The notes: a model not told the origin generated them from the letters alone. 64,000 bases of DNA from Anniella stebbinsi (GCA_029215795.1 JARDYH010000003.1:32427001-32491000), one strand, 5' to 3'. Shown: positions 13,605 to 26,480, numbered from the stretch's first letter. Numbers and translations: made by a program.

Positions 13605-14024
13605 AACAACCATTTAACTATTTCAAAGAGTTCATTTTCCACTGAGGTTGTAGGGGCATCTTCAGTTTCGCTGTCAGTACTTATTAGTTCCATTTCACAC
13701 TAAGTCATATATGTATTTCAGTGTCATATATGTATTCTCTCACATATCTGCTTGGGACACTTACCTGAAAAACATTAATTATAATTTTGAAACCACTACA
13801 CTTGCCTAATATTGTCTTTCCAGTTGACATCCATTCATTGTTACTAGTGAAATTATGAAACAGATTTTTTTCCATAGAAAAATAAAGCACCAAAAATTTT
13901 TCTGCCCCACATCACTGGTGAGGACAGAACATAACAGAAGGTGGAACTTTCAGTAGTATGCTACACATGTATGTGTGTTCTTTGTTTCTAGTAAAATGCT
14001 CATGAATTTCAGTGACTGAATTTA

Positions 14025-16200
14025 TTTATTGGATTTTATTTGTACCAAGCCTTTCTACCAAAAATAGCACTCAACATGGCTTACAGGCATAATTAAACTG
14101 ATTAAAACAATACATTAAAATACAATAAAAACATAACATTTATAGGATTTTAAAAAATAAATAAATAAACCTCCACCTACCCAACAGACCCACTTACAGC
14201 CCAAAGGCCTTCATGAATAAAACAGTCTTTGCCTGCTGATGGAAGGAAAGTAGAGTGGGAGCAAACACAGCCTCCCTTGGGAGGGAGTTCCACAGCCTAG
14301 GCATGGCCACTGAAAAGGCCCTCTCCCTGGTCGCCACCAAACATGCCTCTGAAGGTGATGATCTCAAAAGGAGGGCCTCTCCAGAAGAGCTTAAGAACTG
14401 GACAGGCTAATATGAGAGAAGGTGGTCGTTTGGGTAGCCTAGCCCCAAGACGTATAGGGTTTTATATGTCATAGTGAGCACTTTGAATTCTGCCCAGAAA
14501 CAGAAGCCAGTGAAACTACTGTAAGGGAGTCACATGTTCCCTGTAACTGGCCTTAGTCAACTGTCTGGCCATAGCATTCTGGACGCGTAAGTTTCTGAAG
14601 GGTTTTTGAAGGCAGCCCCACCCAGAGCATGTTACACTTTTCCAAACAGGATGTAACGAAGGCATGTGCGACTGTGGCCAAATCAAACATCTCTAGGCAC
14701 GGATGGACCAGAACAAATGTCTGCAGTTCATTCAGGTAAGTATTTGCAGGACTAAGATAAAAATTCACTGAGTGAAAAAACTGGATACAGGACATGGCTA
14801 AATACCCATTTATTTCATTTATCGTATTTTTACCCCGTTCCTCAGCCAAAAAGGCTCTCAGAGCGGCTTACAATCAATTAGCAAAGAAGACAGGCCCTGC
14901 CCACAGGCTTACAATCTAAAAAAGACATGACACACAAGGAAAAGGTGTTGGGGAGGGAAAAAGGAAGAGAGAGACACAGAGAAATTCAGTAGAGCAGCAA
15001 CAAGGCTGATGGGATTGTCCTGCTCCCTAAGGAGGAGAGTCCAACTGGAGCAGGACCTGGTGTTTCCTCTGCCTACTCCTGTCTACCTTGCTCTTTCTTC
15101 TTCCCCATAGGGCCAAGACTTGTGATATGGGTTGGTACCTGCAGAATCAGAATGATTTCCTATGTTGTGGAGTAAGCTGACAGTAAGTGGTTGTAGGATC
15201 AGGATGACCAATAACTGAGTTTGTTTGGAAAATGGCTAAATCTTTCCATGTTCACTCTTTTTTGTATCTGTCCCTTCACTGCTCTCCATGCTGGAAGGCT
15301 CTCTTAGCACCCAGGCATCTATTTCAGATCTTTGTCTTTTAAAAGAGCCAGGTGCCTTTCCAGGTTTACTACCTATTAGTCTTTGTTCCTTTAGGTTTGC
15401 GCCTCCCAGCTGCTCTTCCTGGGCTTCCTGCCATCTCCCTAAGTCTTCAGCATTCAGATTTTTATCCTTTGCTTCTGCCCCACCTCTTCCACCTCTCTCA
15501 GAGTCCTTGAGCTATTTAAAGACCCCTTTCCTGATTCCCTTATGTTCGGTTCAGCTATCCTTAACTGTTGCAGGATCTTATTACTGGGTAACTGGGGAAA
15601 CCTGGGACGTGCATGGTGACCCTTGACTATTTCTCACACCTGGGCATCTAGGTTCAGGGCCACATCCAAGAGTACATGCAAACTGTGAGCCTGAGTCTTC
15701 AGGGGGAATGTAACCCCATTCAGCACTGGTTAAACACTTATGCCCTGATTTGCCTTTCAACTGACCAAAAGCACCTCTGTCTTGTCTGAATTAAGCTTCA
15801 ATTAGTTTGCCATCATCAGGCACCAATTTAAAACCAGAACAGCTTCCTTGGATTTAGATGCAAAGGACAGATAAGAGTTGGATGTCATCAGCATACTGGT
15901 GGCACCAAAGCTCAAAATCCCAGATAATCTCTCTCAGCAGTTTCATATATATTTTAACTAGCATGTGGGATAGGATGGAACCCTGAGGAACACCACAGGT
16001 CAATGGCCACGGCATCAAACAGGAATTCCCCAGCATTGGAATTGACCCCCCAAGAAGGAACCACCATATCAGTGCTTCACAGTCTGCCCTCAGATAGACG
16101 CTTCAGAAGGATATCATTAAAGATGGTATCAAAAACTGCCAAAAGATCCAGCAAAACTAACAGGAACACACTCCCCCTGTACAGGTTGGCACACTAATCC
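14025..16200 (-). mobile_element. LINE with reverse-transcriptase relic, interrupted by another insertion
   Basis: On the minus strand, 15854-16036 encodes GVPQGSILS and QYADDIQLL, the conserved reverse-transcriptase box with its catalytic DD pair, in a CR1/L2-like context. The flanking text at 14160-14820 and 15640-15850 belongs to the same family. At about 14815-15240 a second LINE tail (CAGCCAAAAAGGCTCTCAGA) is inserted, and 15250-15640 is a pyrimidine-rich segment of unknown class. Stops and deletions make it inactive. Confidence 0.65.
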
Positions 16201-19200
16201 AGTCTTGGATGGCTGTTGTTTTCCCATTCACAGACCTGCCATTCAGCAGCCTTCAACCCAGAGGGACCAGGGTTACTCATGATCTCTGATATGGGAAACA
16301 GCACGGGAGCAACAAACTGCCTTTTCCATTCCCCACCTCCATAATGACTCAGTTGCCTCCTACCACCATATCTCCCTCTACGAACTCCTATTTCAATAGC
16401 CACTCCATAAATCCCTCCACCTCTCTGTGCCTTTTTAAAGCACATATCTCCTGACAACAGGTAATAATTGTGTGTTTAAAAATGCTATATATACAGTCAA
16501 GAAGGGAGATGTACAAGCAGTCCCTCCCCTAGCCCCCTCTGTCCAAGTGACCGGATAGCCCTCGCTCTCGTTCCTCCTTGAAATGGCTCCCCCAAAGGGG
16601 CACCCCCCCTTTGGTGCTATCCCCAAGCTGCCCACCTTTTATGCAGCAGCTGCAGAAAGCTGATGCAATCTTTTGCAAGGTGGCAGAAGATCTCCCAGGG
16701 AGTATGCAGGGTCAGGGGCTGGGCCTACAAAAAGACAGTTGATCCCCAGAAAGTTTCTCTGAAGCAGCCACAGGTAGCAGACAGGAAGCTCACTAGTAGT
16801 TTACCTGGGCAGGTGTTTCTTCTGTGTCTTGTCATAGCAGAGGATGTGCTGGTGGTCAATATATTTAAAAACCTGAATCCAAAACTAATATTTGTAAGAT
16901 TTAAATCAGCAGTTAAAGCATTAATTGACTCAGAATAATTGTTGAAATTAATTCTTGGTGGGAGGTTTAGACTCTTTTGGTTTGTACATACTATTTAAAG
17001 ATAAATATTAAAGGGGGGGGAAATATTCCAGTTCTAACAATTAGTGTTACCTTTCATTATATTCTAAGTTACCTTACACTGCCTTTATTATCTCAAAAGT
17101 CACTTGTCTTTGTAATATGCAAATTTATTTCCATTTAATCAGTTAAATGTCAACTTATTGATTAACTAAGATTTTTAGTCTCTAACTCAGGATTGGCAGC
17201 AAACAGTGCGCCCATGCTGTATGCAGTCCCGCTGACCCTTTTTGCGACCCCCCACTCAACACACCACCACATTTGTTGCTGAAATACAGCAGCATGGCAG
17301 TAGCAACACAAGCAGTGACTTTGCTTTAAAACAAGGCACACTGGGATTTTTCAGGCAAAACTGCACACCCCTGATAAAACCTATTACTTAGATTGCTTTA
17401 CATGTCATTTATTAAAACCATAAATATATTCCAGATAATTTGGTGGAGTTTCCTTTTTCGGAAAACCCTGACAAATCCTCCACTCAGTCACTTATTATAA
17501 TAAAGGCCTGCTTACTGACCAAAGTAATTCCTCCATACATCAGAAAACCTGTCAAAAGCATCCCATGTTTTAGTGATCATGAGGAAATAAAAGCATTCCA
17601 GATAATAAATGTGCAGGGAACACTAACGTTGAGCCAGAAGATAGTTTGTTTTGCATGCTCATATTAGCAAAAAGGAGCTCATCCACGTTAGGAAAAACCC
17701 TGTATAAATTTAAGACTATAGATAAGCACAACCTTTTAGCGGACTCCCAGCTCACATCTCTCTCAGCATGACCTACACCAAGGTGGCCACTGAACAAACA
17801 ACTGAATCATGAAAGGCCAGGCAGTATGCAATCTGTACACAAAGCTTTCTACTTGAACTCCTCTGCACTTATCTGTATTTAACAAAGATCCAAATATCTA
17901 GCCTTCTGGAGGCTCTGCTGCTGATTATACGCAAGACTACATAGCATAAAGCTATATTAGGCAAAACTGAAACATAGAGCCCAAAAGCGGTGCTGCATGA
18001 CTTTCAGCAGGTCAGCATTCTCTTTATTTTAAAAAGCATGTTTCTAGTGCATGAGGCTACATGGTATCTTATCCAGTGAATTCTATGTGGCTAAGATACC
18101 ATGGTAGCACTGCTATATCACATGTGGAGAAAAGCAGCATGAGGATTCCTGTGGCTCTTTATGTCGGTGCCCAAATCTTCCCAACATAAATGCAACACAT
18201 CTGTCATTTAATGCAGCTTGAAAGAAACCACTTAGGTCAGACATTGCGCTGCAGCTATATATTTTTTCCTTCTTCCTGGCTACAAGAAATAAGTCCTGGA
18301 TTCATATACCAGTCATGATCCGATTTGTCCCAATCGTAGCTCAAGCAGCTTTATGCCACCGCACTAACAAGATCAGTACTGGCCAAACAGGGTTTATCCA
18401 GGCTGATCAGAGATGGATTAGATAATGAAACCCTAACTGCATAAAGCTGTCCGCTGCTGCAGGGGATAAAGAATGGCACATAAGAAATGTAAGCATGTTG
18501 CCCCCCCACCCCACCCCAAACTAGCCTTTTATACCAAATTATTTCTCCATATACATTTCTCCATAGTTTAGAATTTAAACTTAATCATATATAAACCCAT
18601 TTTTAAAAACAAAACTAAATGTTCAGAGTTATTAGCCACTGACTTTCTGTAAGATTACATGCTGCCTCTGCACTGACAACCACAATCTAATGTGGCAACA
18701 AGTAGTGGAAGACAGAGCAGGAATAGCAGCCCACTGTAGCCTTTACAATGAACACAGACTTAGTCAGGAAGCTAATGCAGCATCTGCAGAGCATGGGAAT
18801 TCTTATACTTATTTACATTTTGAAAAAATGTGTCCTGCCCTTATGTCCCAGGAGTTTTAGTACCAATCATAACATCTATTACAATACCAAAACAATTAAA
18901 CAAACTTTATAAAAAGCATCAAAGTATATCAACAATAACAAAATGCTGTAATGGAAACCAAATTGGAGAGCTGTCACTCACCTTTTGCAGTGTTTTCACA
19001 TTCTTACAGGAAGCAGAGAGTCTGTGATGTAAAGCTTCCAGGGACAAACCTCAAAATGAGCAGAAATGTTCATTTCTGGAAGGGGTAGGTTGCTTTCAAC
19101 TGTTTGAATTAGTCCCAGAAACACATAAGGCGCCAGTGAGCATAGTAAAACATGGGTGTTCTATGATCACAAATTCTGGCTCCTGTCAGAAACTTAACTG

Positions 19201-20002
19201 TTACATTTTACAGCTACACAAATCCATGTTTCCAGACACTTTTAAAAGACAACCCTTTGTACAGCAATTTACAGTAATCCAATCTGGATATAACCAAGAC
19301 ATTTATGATCACAGGCCTGTATTTTCTAGGAAAGTTTCTGACTTGTAATGGAAGGAGTTCCATATTTCAGGTTAAATTAACTGTTCTTGATTAGGAGTCA
19401 ACTAACTAACTAGGTTAGCACTACACATTTTCTGACAGTATAAAGTAAGATTACAAACTACTGTAGTGTATGGAATAGAATATCCATGACCAAAGGGGCT
19501 CACATATTGTATGTGGTAAGGGAATACCCAACCCACAATGATTTTATGCCACCTCTTATACTAATTCATGCAAAGGAATCTTATCATTATTTGTGGTTTG
19601 TCACTAACAGTAATATTAGTACTGTGGATGAAGTAGAGGTTATTCTCCTTTCTTTCTCCTCTCATAGCATAAAATACCCAAATAACAATGGCACTAAATG
19701 ATTGCTTATATCTGGGGCCTTTATTATGACAAACCCATGAACACTAGAGAATTTGAATCCAAAAAAATGAAACATTTACTCTTAAAAGAAATATGTCTGA
19801 GATAACAAACACGTGAAATGTTATTTTTAAGAGAAGCAGCAAGAACAACAGAATCTGCAATATGCTTTCAGACTCACAAACTGCAAAATTTGTATAACTA
19901 CTGAAGCATTAGGATACAACTTACAGAATACTATTTCCAAATTCATACTTCTCAAACATTCCTACCACATATTTTGAATGCTTTTGGTTTCATGCTAATT
20001 CT

Positions 20003-20855
20003 GGATTGTTTCCAATGGTGTCATTCCGCTAGCACAAAGCTTCCACCACCGGCAGAAACTTTTTTCCTTCCGCAGGAATCAAACTCAATACTTTGATTCT
20101 GCTTTTGCAAGGCATTTCGCAAGGCATTATGACTTCATTTGACTAGTGTTGGCAGTTCTGGGTTATATCCAACATTATGTTAATGAAAAAATGAGAAATG
20201 TTCTATCAGAACTAACAAAACTAGAGCAAACAATATCATAGAATCATAGAATCGTAGAGTTGGAAGGGGTCTATAAGGCCACCGAGTCCTTAAGACATTA
20301 TAATGATTAGAGAACACTCACCTAAGATAATCAGAGTTGGAAAAAATAATTGCATTGACCTTATTTAATATGTATGACTGCTTTTATTTTTGCTAAAATT
20401 CACCTAAAATAATTTGGGTTTAAAAGACAACTGCATTGACTTTATTCACTGTATATGACCTCATTTATCATTGTTAAATCTCTGACAGCGTGATGTACAT
20501 GTATATTTTAGAACAAATCTTGTGAACTGTATCATTACACTTTGATTTGCACTAGCACTATTAGCCTTGTAATTGACTATATTAGCCTTGTAATTGACTA
20601 TATTATACTTTTCGTGGTCCTTTTGTTCTGCCTTGAGATTTCTATTGCTGGTTCCCCTCCCCTTCTCTAATTTGGTTCAATCAGAACTAACACAACTAGA
20701 GCAAGCAAGATCTAGTCTAATGAAGTCATAATGAGCTGTGCAACACTCTGTACAAGCAGAATCAAAGTGTTGGATTTGACACTTGCACAAGGATAAAAAC
20801 TATTTCTGCTAGCTGTAGAAGCTTTGCGCTAACAGAATGACACTATTGGATTGGT
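20003..20855. mobile_element. Inverted-arm element with a nested CR1 fragment
   Basis: The left arm, about 20003-20225 (AATGGTGTCATTCCGCTAGC), is mirrored imperfectly by the right arm, about 20675-20855 (GCGCTAACAGAATGACACTA). Both contain CTTTGATTCTGC and TATGACTTCATT(T/A)GACTAG in opposite orientation. The centre holds a CR1-like tail (20233-20290), two ~80-bp direct repeats (about 20319-20398 and 20401-20478) and a perfect 21-bp tandem duplication (20560-20601). Confidence 0.65.
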
Positions 20856-22239
20856 TCTATATTTTAGTATAAAATTATGATTTCATAAACTTATAAAAAT
20901 CATAATACACCATTAATCCTCTCAACACTCTTTGTGCATCACCCATAAAACTGGGCTTGTAAAATGAAAGTTCAGGCCTAAAACATAATCTATCTATGGT
21001 GGATGGGAGCTAAGGAAATATTACCATTGCAAATTCACTGTGAGCTCAAATATTTTGCTTCCATTTTCTTCCAGAATGATTAAAAATACCTATCTGTTAC
21101 ACACATAAAGCTAATGCCATAACACCAACTTTTTCACACAGTCTGCAAGATGAGCAATTAAGCCTTGTGTCTAATACAGATTAAAAAATACTTGTAGTAT
21201 AAACAAATCTTGAAAAGAAATTCTCTGGTTAATTGCATTTGAGGAGTTAAGAGAAACACAAAATTGCACAAACTCCAGAGTGCTGCTTCTTTAGTCTGTC
21301 TCAGCAAGATAGTGCCCTATCAACTTGGAACCACCAACTAGAACCATACAGGCACTCAAGAGCTGGAGCAGAAAATAGCATATTGAGATGAATAAATCAC
21401 AGTGTTTCAAAGAGCAGGAACACTGTCGGTGTAAGCAACAGCAACTAGCATCGAGGCCACCCACTTCATTGCCCTAGCAAAGCTCAGCACCATAATATAT
21501 TTCTGTTAAATATCTGCTTCATTTTAGGCTATTTTTCTAACCAAAAGTCATAACCTAACTTTGGAGCTTAAAAAGAAATATACATAATCATTATTTTAAA
21601 AACCATGATCTCTAAATAGTTTTAACATAGTATATATAATCAACGAACAAAATTCCATTCCTTGTCTTATAAAGGTCTTATAAAGGTTCCACAATACCTC
21701 TAAAATAAAGAGCACCAACAAGAGACAAATATAGTTTACTCTGCTACAGAAGCAACTTCAGCATAATCCTTCAAAATTCCCCTCTTCTTAATTTATTAGA
21801 TGCACCACTATATACTCATGAAAATAACTGCAAGTGCGCACTTGCAAACACCAGAAAAATTAAATAAACCCAAAATAAACCTATTTTCGTAGTGGGTAAA
21901 CCCTTACTCCTGTAGTAATTACACCCACCTACCCCAATACTTCCATCCTGTTCAGCCACTGCTTTTGGTGTTCAGAATCAAGGGAAGCCCCAAAGTGGGG
22001 AAGGAAACTGACAAGTGTCAGTTCAAGAGGTAATACAGTGAAAAGATGAAATTGACAAATACGATTTCAGCACTACAGAGGGAATATTGATCAGTACTGC
22101 TGAAGAAAGTAAATAGCAGACAAGTGAATGTGTGGAATTGTGCACTTGCAAACAGAAAAAATGCATTAAAAAACCTGAACCAATTTGTGTGCTTCCAAAG
22201 CACCAAAAAATAAAATGGTCACAAAAGGAAAAATTGCAA

Positions 22240-22500
22240 AGTAAAGGGGTAGTGACTGGAGCAGGGTAGAAAGCTGGAATTTTTTTCCCTTTATAGGGAT
22301 GAGGATACAAAATGGGTTGTGCCACAAGGGCCCATTGGATACATGCCAGGAGTGTGCAGGACTAAGGGGGACAACAAGCCACAGCAAACCGCAGAGTGCC
22401 TGATTGTCTGTCGGGAGTAACACGGATTACAGGGTGAATAACCGACCCTTTGTGGGTTATTTTCAGGGTGGCTTATCATGACTTACAAACCAGCCCCTAT
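22240..22500. repeat. MITE-like repeat related to the one at 41440-41620
   Basis: Both copies carry GGATACATGC near the left, then a purine-rich middle, then a GGGTTA(T/G) and CAGGGTGGCT(T/A) region near the right. I infer a common non-autonomous family. The boundaries are approximate. Confidence 0.45.
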
Positions 22501-24654
22501 ATACAGTAACAAAAATTGTGTTCATCACTACATAATCCAATCCAACACAAAGCACAACCAGAAGAACCACTCAGCAGTGTAACAAAAAAGATTCCAGAAA
22601 TGTCAGGCCTATATCTAGATGAAGTATTCCTTAAATTGCAGATATTTTTCAATTTATTCTATGGTTATTGTTAGGGCTAATGCAAACTAACAGAGTTTTG
22701 GACTTGCCTGGATGGCCTTCTGGCCAGTCACTTTCTTCCAAAGGAGTTTGGAAATTGGAAGATAACCTGCCCCACAGACTACCTGGTAAGGCCAGAGTAG
22801 CTAGAGATTATAATATATTTTACATGTTAAATAACCATAAATGTGCAGTACTTTTCATTCTTCTAGTGGCCAGGTATCTGTTCCCATACTGAAAACCCCT
22901 GCCCCCAGTTTGCTTCACATCATCTGTGGAATGTCTGCATCAACTGATTTCCCTTGGATTGTCCCAGGAACAAGTGGAGCAAGTGATGTCACTGGGCAAT
23001 GTCACTGATTAGATCACATCCAGTTTTCTTGCTAGGAAGTGAGTACTCATTAAAGAGATGCTCTCTTTCCCTGCATGTTTAATCTTAGACCATGTTTCCT
23101 CCTCCCCACTAGTGCAATCATTTAACAAACCAATCATGGTTTGTTTAGCATGTCATCCGAACTGGAGATCCTGTGTTACTCTCAAACAAGCTACGAATCA
23201 TAAGCCAAGAACAAGCCATGGTTTATTATTCTGGCTTGTAGTTCTCCAGAATCCTGGTCTATTGTTCCAAAAGAACATGGCTACAGTACCTGGCCAGTAA
23301 TTATGAGAAATAGCTATACTTTTTCAGAAACAGATACACTGACTGTTTTGATCTCAACTGCTGTTTAAATAGCAGGCTGAAACCATTCCCACCTAGAAAA
23401 TCTGATCCTAAGGAAGGGCAGCAGTCTGGCCCACAGATCTACTTGTGAGTAAACACCTTGGCCTTCTACCTGACACATGTGGTGCTTCCTAGCAAGTAGT
23501 TCTTGTGTTAGCATTTGCATGTGTAGACTGAACTGTGCAAGGAGCAGCTAGAGACTGTTTCAAGAGAAAGAGAGACAGAGGGACAGCTTGCCATTCATTC
23601 TTCTGAGACTGGTGGGCACAGACTAAGCTAGCACAGCCTCTCGTTCCCTAGATTCTAGAGATGACAAATATAAAAATGACTATCACCTTTAAAAGTTAAA
23701 TCCACATTAAATAATTGTTGTTATCATTGAGCATTTGAGATACCCACATAATATAGTGGCTTAATTCAGGTAAACTGGAAAACAAATTATAAATGCAAAC
23801 GGATTCAGGCCTTGCCACAGGAAGCTTTACAACATATTGTTATATGTATTTTATGTTTTTAAAGATATTGTTTGTTTTCTAACAAATTAAACAAAACAAA
23901 TCCTGAAACAAAGAGGAAAAGTGAATGCAAGTTTACACTATGCTGAATGGAATAGGACTGATGTAATTTGTATTTGTACATTATCTAATTATAATATCAA
24001 ATACTGCTACAAGACACAGCAATGTTTCTTCACCACTTGGTTCTGTATCTTACTTACTCTGTGTCAGTTTCATTGTTCTCCACCTATAACAAACATCAGT
24101 GACTACAATCTACAGCTTCATTCATAATTTTGGCAACACCCACTGATAGTAACGGCAACAGAGCTCCCTCACTGGATGCCTGAATGAGGCTGTCAGCCAT
24201 TATTCTAAGAAATTCCTTTCCTATAACATTTCATATCCTATTCTACAGCATCACAAATCTATAGATCGTAATGAATATCCCTCTTCTCAGAGTATCACAG
24301 CTCAGTACAGCTACACATGACTTACACCAGTACTCATGTTTCAGGATGGCACCTCTTGTAGATTTCCACAAAATTAAAGATAACTGCTTCCTCTCGTTGG
24401 CAGAATCTGTGACTATTCCTAAAGTAAATACTTATTAAAAGCGCTGGAGTATAATGTGTATTATGCCTCATGCAGGGTATAATTTCTAGTGGGGTTGCCC
24501 CTTGTGGCAAGATCACACAGCTGAATAGGTACGAATTGTCAGTCATCCTTCAGCTGAGCAGCACACTAACTGACCTGGACAAGTTACAATGTGGATGAAT
24601 TCCATGTGTCACCTTCATGAGCAAGTGAAAACACCTCGTATGCAGTGCAATCCT

Positions 24655-24745
24655 AGACATGTCTAATTTTTGTGAACCGCCCAGAGAGCTTTGACTATTG
24701 GGTGGCATATAAATGAAATAAACAAATGAACAAAACAAATAGAAC
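24655..24745 (+). mobile_element. LINE 3' tail (L2/CR1-like)
   Basis: 'GTGAACCGCCCAGAGAGCTT' followed by 'GGGTGGCATATAAATGAAAT' and AAACAAAT repeats is a typical tail of this LINE group. Confidence 0.65.
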
Positions 24746-25264
24746 AAATAAAAGGCAGTCACCCAGAGTTAAATGGGTCTAATACTATATGTCGAGTAAA
24801 ACGTAAGTCTCTTGTATTAAGTGGGACTTACTCACAGGAAAATGGGTACACAGTTGCATCCTTATTCCCAGGCACGTGTGCATATGGCTGCAGCCTTAGA
24901 CACAGGAACATCCAAGACCAAAACAGCTGCAGAAAACACTAGCCACAGTTCTCCCATACAGGATATAAAGGGGACGTAGGCCAAAGAAACTTTTTCAAAG
25001 AACAATTAATCACAGGTTTCTATATATGAAAATATAACTTGCTGTCCTAAACTCCCATGTTATTTGGAGGCTGTTCAAACCTTCCCACCCCACATACCCT
25101 CATTATTCCGACTCTCCCCTTTAAAAACCCATAACCAATGGCGGCTCCCCAGCATGTGTACACGCTCCGAAACGTGTGCATGTGTTCAAATGTCACACGT
25201 GACGATCTGCACGTAGGTTACACGCCATTTCCTACACAGAACTGCTTTGCATGTAGGGATTTTT

Positions 25265-25285
25265 GCTGCTGCTGCTGCTGCTGCT
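25265..25285 (+). repeat. (GCT)7 trinucleotide repeat in RBFOX2 intron 1
   Basis: Seven GCT units lie about 365 bp downstream of the RBFOX2 first-exon donor. On the transcribed (minus) strand they read AGC/CAG. Confidence 0.9.
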
Positions 25286-25499
25286 ACTTCTACACCTGAA
25301 GCAGGCCACACAATATTCTTCTTCCTGCTCTCCTCCTCCCAGACCCAGTCTTCAGGGATACAGTGCCCGCTCCTTTCCCCTCCATGTTCGCTAGAACCCC
25401 TTAAGTCTTCCGACCCCCCTCCGAGGCCTGGCACCAACTGTCCTGGCCCCGAAAGGAGTCCCATCGGGCTAGCATCCTCCCATCCTCTTAGCCAAGGCT

Positions 25500-26480
25500 C
25501 CTCCGAGCACAGATGTCCTCCAGGCAGGCGCCCGTCTTGGGGCCTCCTTGGCAGCGCCAGGGCGGGAGCGCGCAAGCGCGTGCCTCTCAAAGCCAGTGGG
25601 GGCCGCGGGAGTCGCCGCCGCCGCCGCCGTCCCCACCACCACCACTACCTGCATGCCGCCTGCGTCCGCCTCCGCCTCGGTCCGCAGCCTCTTGCTTTGG
25701 CCGCTGTCGGCTCCGTCCCCTCCGGGCATGGGTTGTTCCAGCTCGGGCTCCCGCTTGACCCCTCGAGGGGCTGGAACGCCGACGCCGGGCACGAGCGCCT
25801 GGTGTGGGATGCCCTCCGCCATCCGAGCCGGACCCCCGGCCGCCCCGCTTCCCCTAGAGGGGGAGCCGCAGCCGCCTGCCTGCCTGGCCGCCCGGTCACC
25901 ACCACCAGTCGACCACCAGTCGCGATAGCTCAGCGGAGGCCCAGCCAGCCAGTCAGTGAGCCCGCCCGGTCCGTCCAGGACCCGCGAGAGAAGGGGGGGG
26001 GGGGGAAGGGGTGTCTCTGCCTGAGCAGGGGGCCCGCGAGTGGCCCACACAGGCGAGAGGCTCCGCCAAGGGAGCTCGACACTGACTCGGGCCCGCCGGG
26101 CAGCGCCGAAAAGAACCGAGGAGGAGTCGACTGTGGCGGCCGCAGTAGTAGCCGCCACCGGAGACGTGGGAGAAAGAGGAGGAGGAAGAGAGGCCGAAGC
26201 CCCCTCGGCAATCTCCGGAAACGCCGTAGAGGAGCCGCGATTCGACGCGACCCCCTCCCCTTCGCTCGGCAGTCTTCGGGAATGGGAACGGGGGAGGTAG
26301 GTGGGGCAATGGCTCCGAGGAGGGGCGGGGCCACTGAGGGGGGTATTGGGAGTACACAGAAGGCCGCTTCACTGAGCGTGTGAGGGAGGAAAGGGATAGC
26401 CTGAGGGAGTCGGTTTTTCCCTCAGTTGCCGGCGGGAGGGCGAGGCAGCCGCTGTTGCTACCGCCCAGCATTGGGGCTTT
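25500..26480 (-). promoter_or_regulatory. RBFOX2: CpG island and promoter region of RBFOX2
   Basis: Base composition rises sharply to very GC- and CpG-rich across this kilobase, in contrast to AT-rich flanks. A GC box (GGGGCGGGGCC) lies at about 26323-26333 and no TATA box is evident, so a dispersed CpG-island promoter is inferred. The minus-strand leader upstream of the start codon at 25822 contains no ATG until about 26469. A G-run is present at about 25987-26005. The exact transcription start cannot be read, and divergent plus-strand transcription is possible but not shown. Confidence 0.75.
25649..25822 (-). CDS. RBFOX2: RBFOX2 first coding exon (58 codons), RNA-binding splicing regulator
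   Basis: RBFOX2 is a nuclear regulator of alternative splicing that binds (U)GCAUG through a single RRM, encoded outside this window. This exon gives the alternative N terminus starting MAEGIPHQ. It has a basic/acidic VKREPELEQP segment, a PGGDGADSG stretch and a SKRLRTE nuclear-localisation-like patch, and it ends AGGMQ. These match in order the N-terminal isoform I know from mammalian RBFOX2 (MAEG..., KRE.ELE, GGDGAD, SKR.RTE, GGGMQ), and the next family residues would be NEPLTPGYHG. The exon ends CAG followed by GTAGTGG, a valid donor at 25648-25647 with phase 0. The ATG at 25822 is the first in-frame ATG; its -3 base is C and +4 is G. The frame stays open upstream, without ATG. Neighbouring MYH9 on the same strand supports the assignment by synteny. 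Confidence 0.9.

Larger units (their letters stand above)
1..25648 (-). other. RBFOX2: RBFOX2 intron 1, 5' portion (continues beyond position 1)
   Basis: This stretch lies downstream, on the minus strand, of the RBFOX2 first-exon donor. The exon that should follow in the family (beginning NEPLTPGYHG) was not found here, in line with the very long first intron of RBFOX genes. Short open frames are scattered on both strands, but none shows a recognisable domain or a credible splice-bounded exon. Identifiable content is repeats, listed separately. The segments 740-1260, 1295-2135, 2780-6190, 6760-8880, 10030-10680, 10780-13100, 13610-14020, 16460-20000, 20860-22230 and 22510-24650 look like AT-rich unique or heavily decayed sequence in which I see no further feature. 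Confidence 0.75.

Noticed and set aside
15854..16036. Reverse-transcriptase gene
   Set aside because: The GVPQGS and YADD motifs are real, but the frame is about 60 codons long and lies in a broken LINE copy interrupted by other insertions.
25469..26158. A 229-residue minus-strand protein starting at 26158 and running through the RBFOX2 exon
   Set aside because: The codon at 26158-26156 is GTG, not ATG, and the frame after 25649 runs into intron 1. The family start is MAEG at 25822 and the exon ends at a clear donor.
25247..26383. 378-codon plus-strand open frame across the CpG island
   Set aside because: It runs antisense through the RBFOX2 first exon, is composed of R/P/G/S-rich translation typical of GC-rich DNA with few stops, and has no recognisable domain. 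The minus-strand exon explains the locus.
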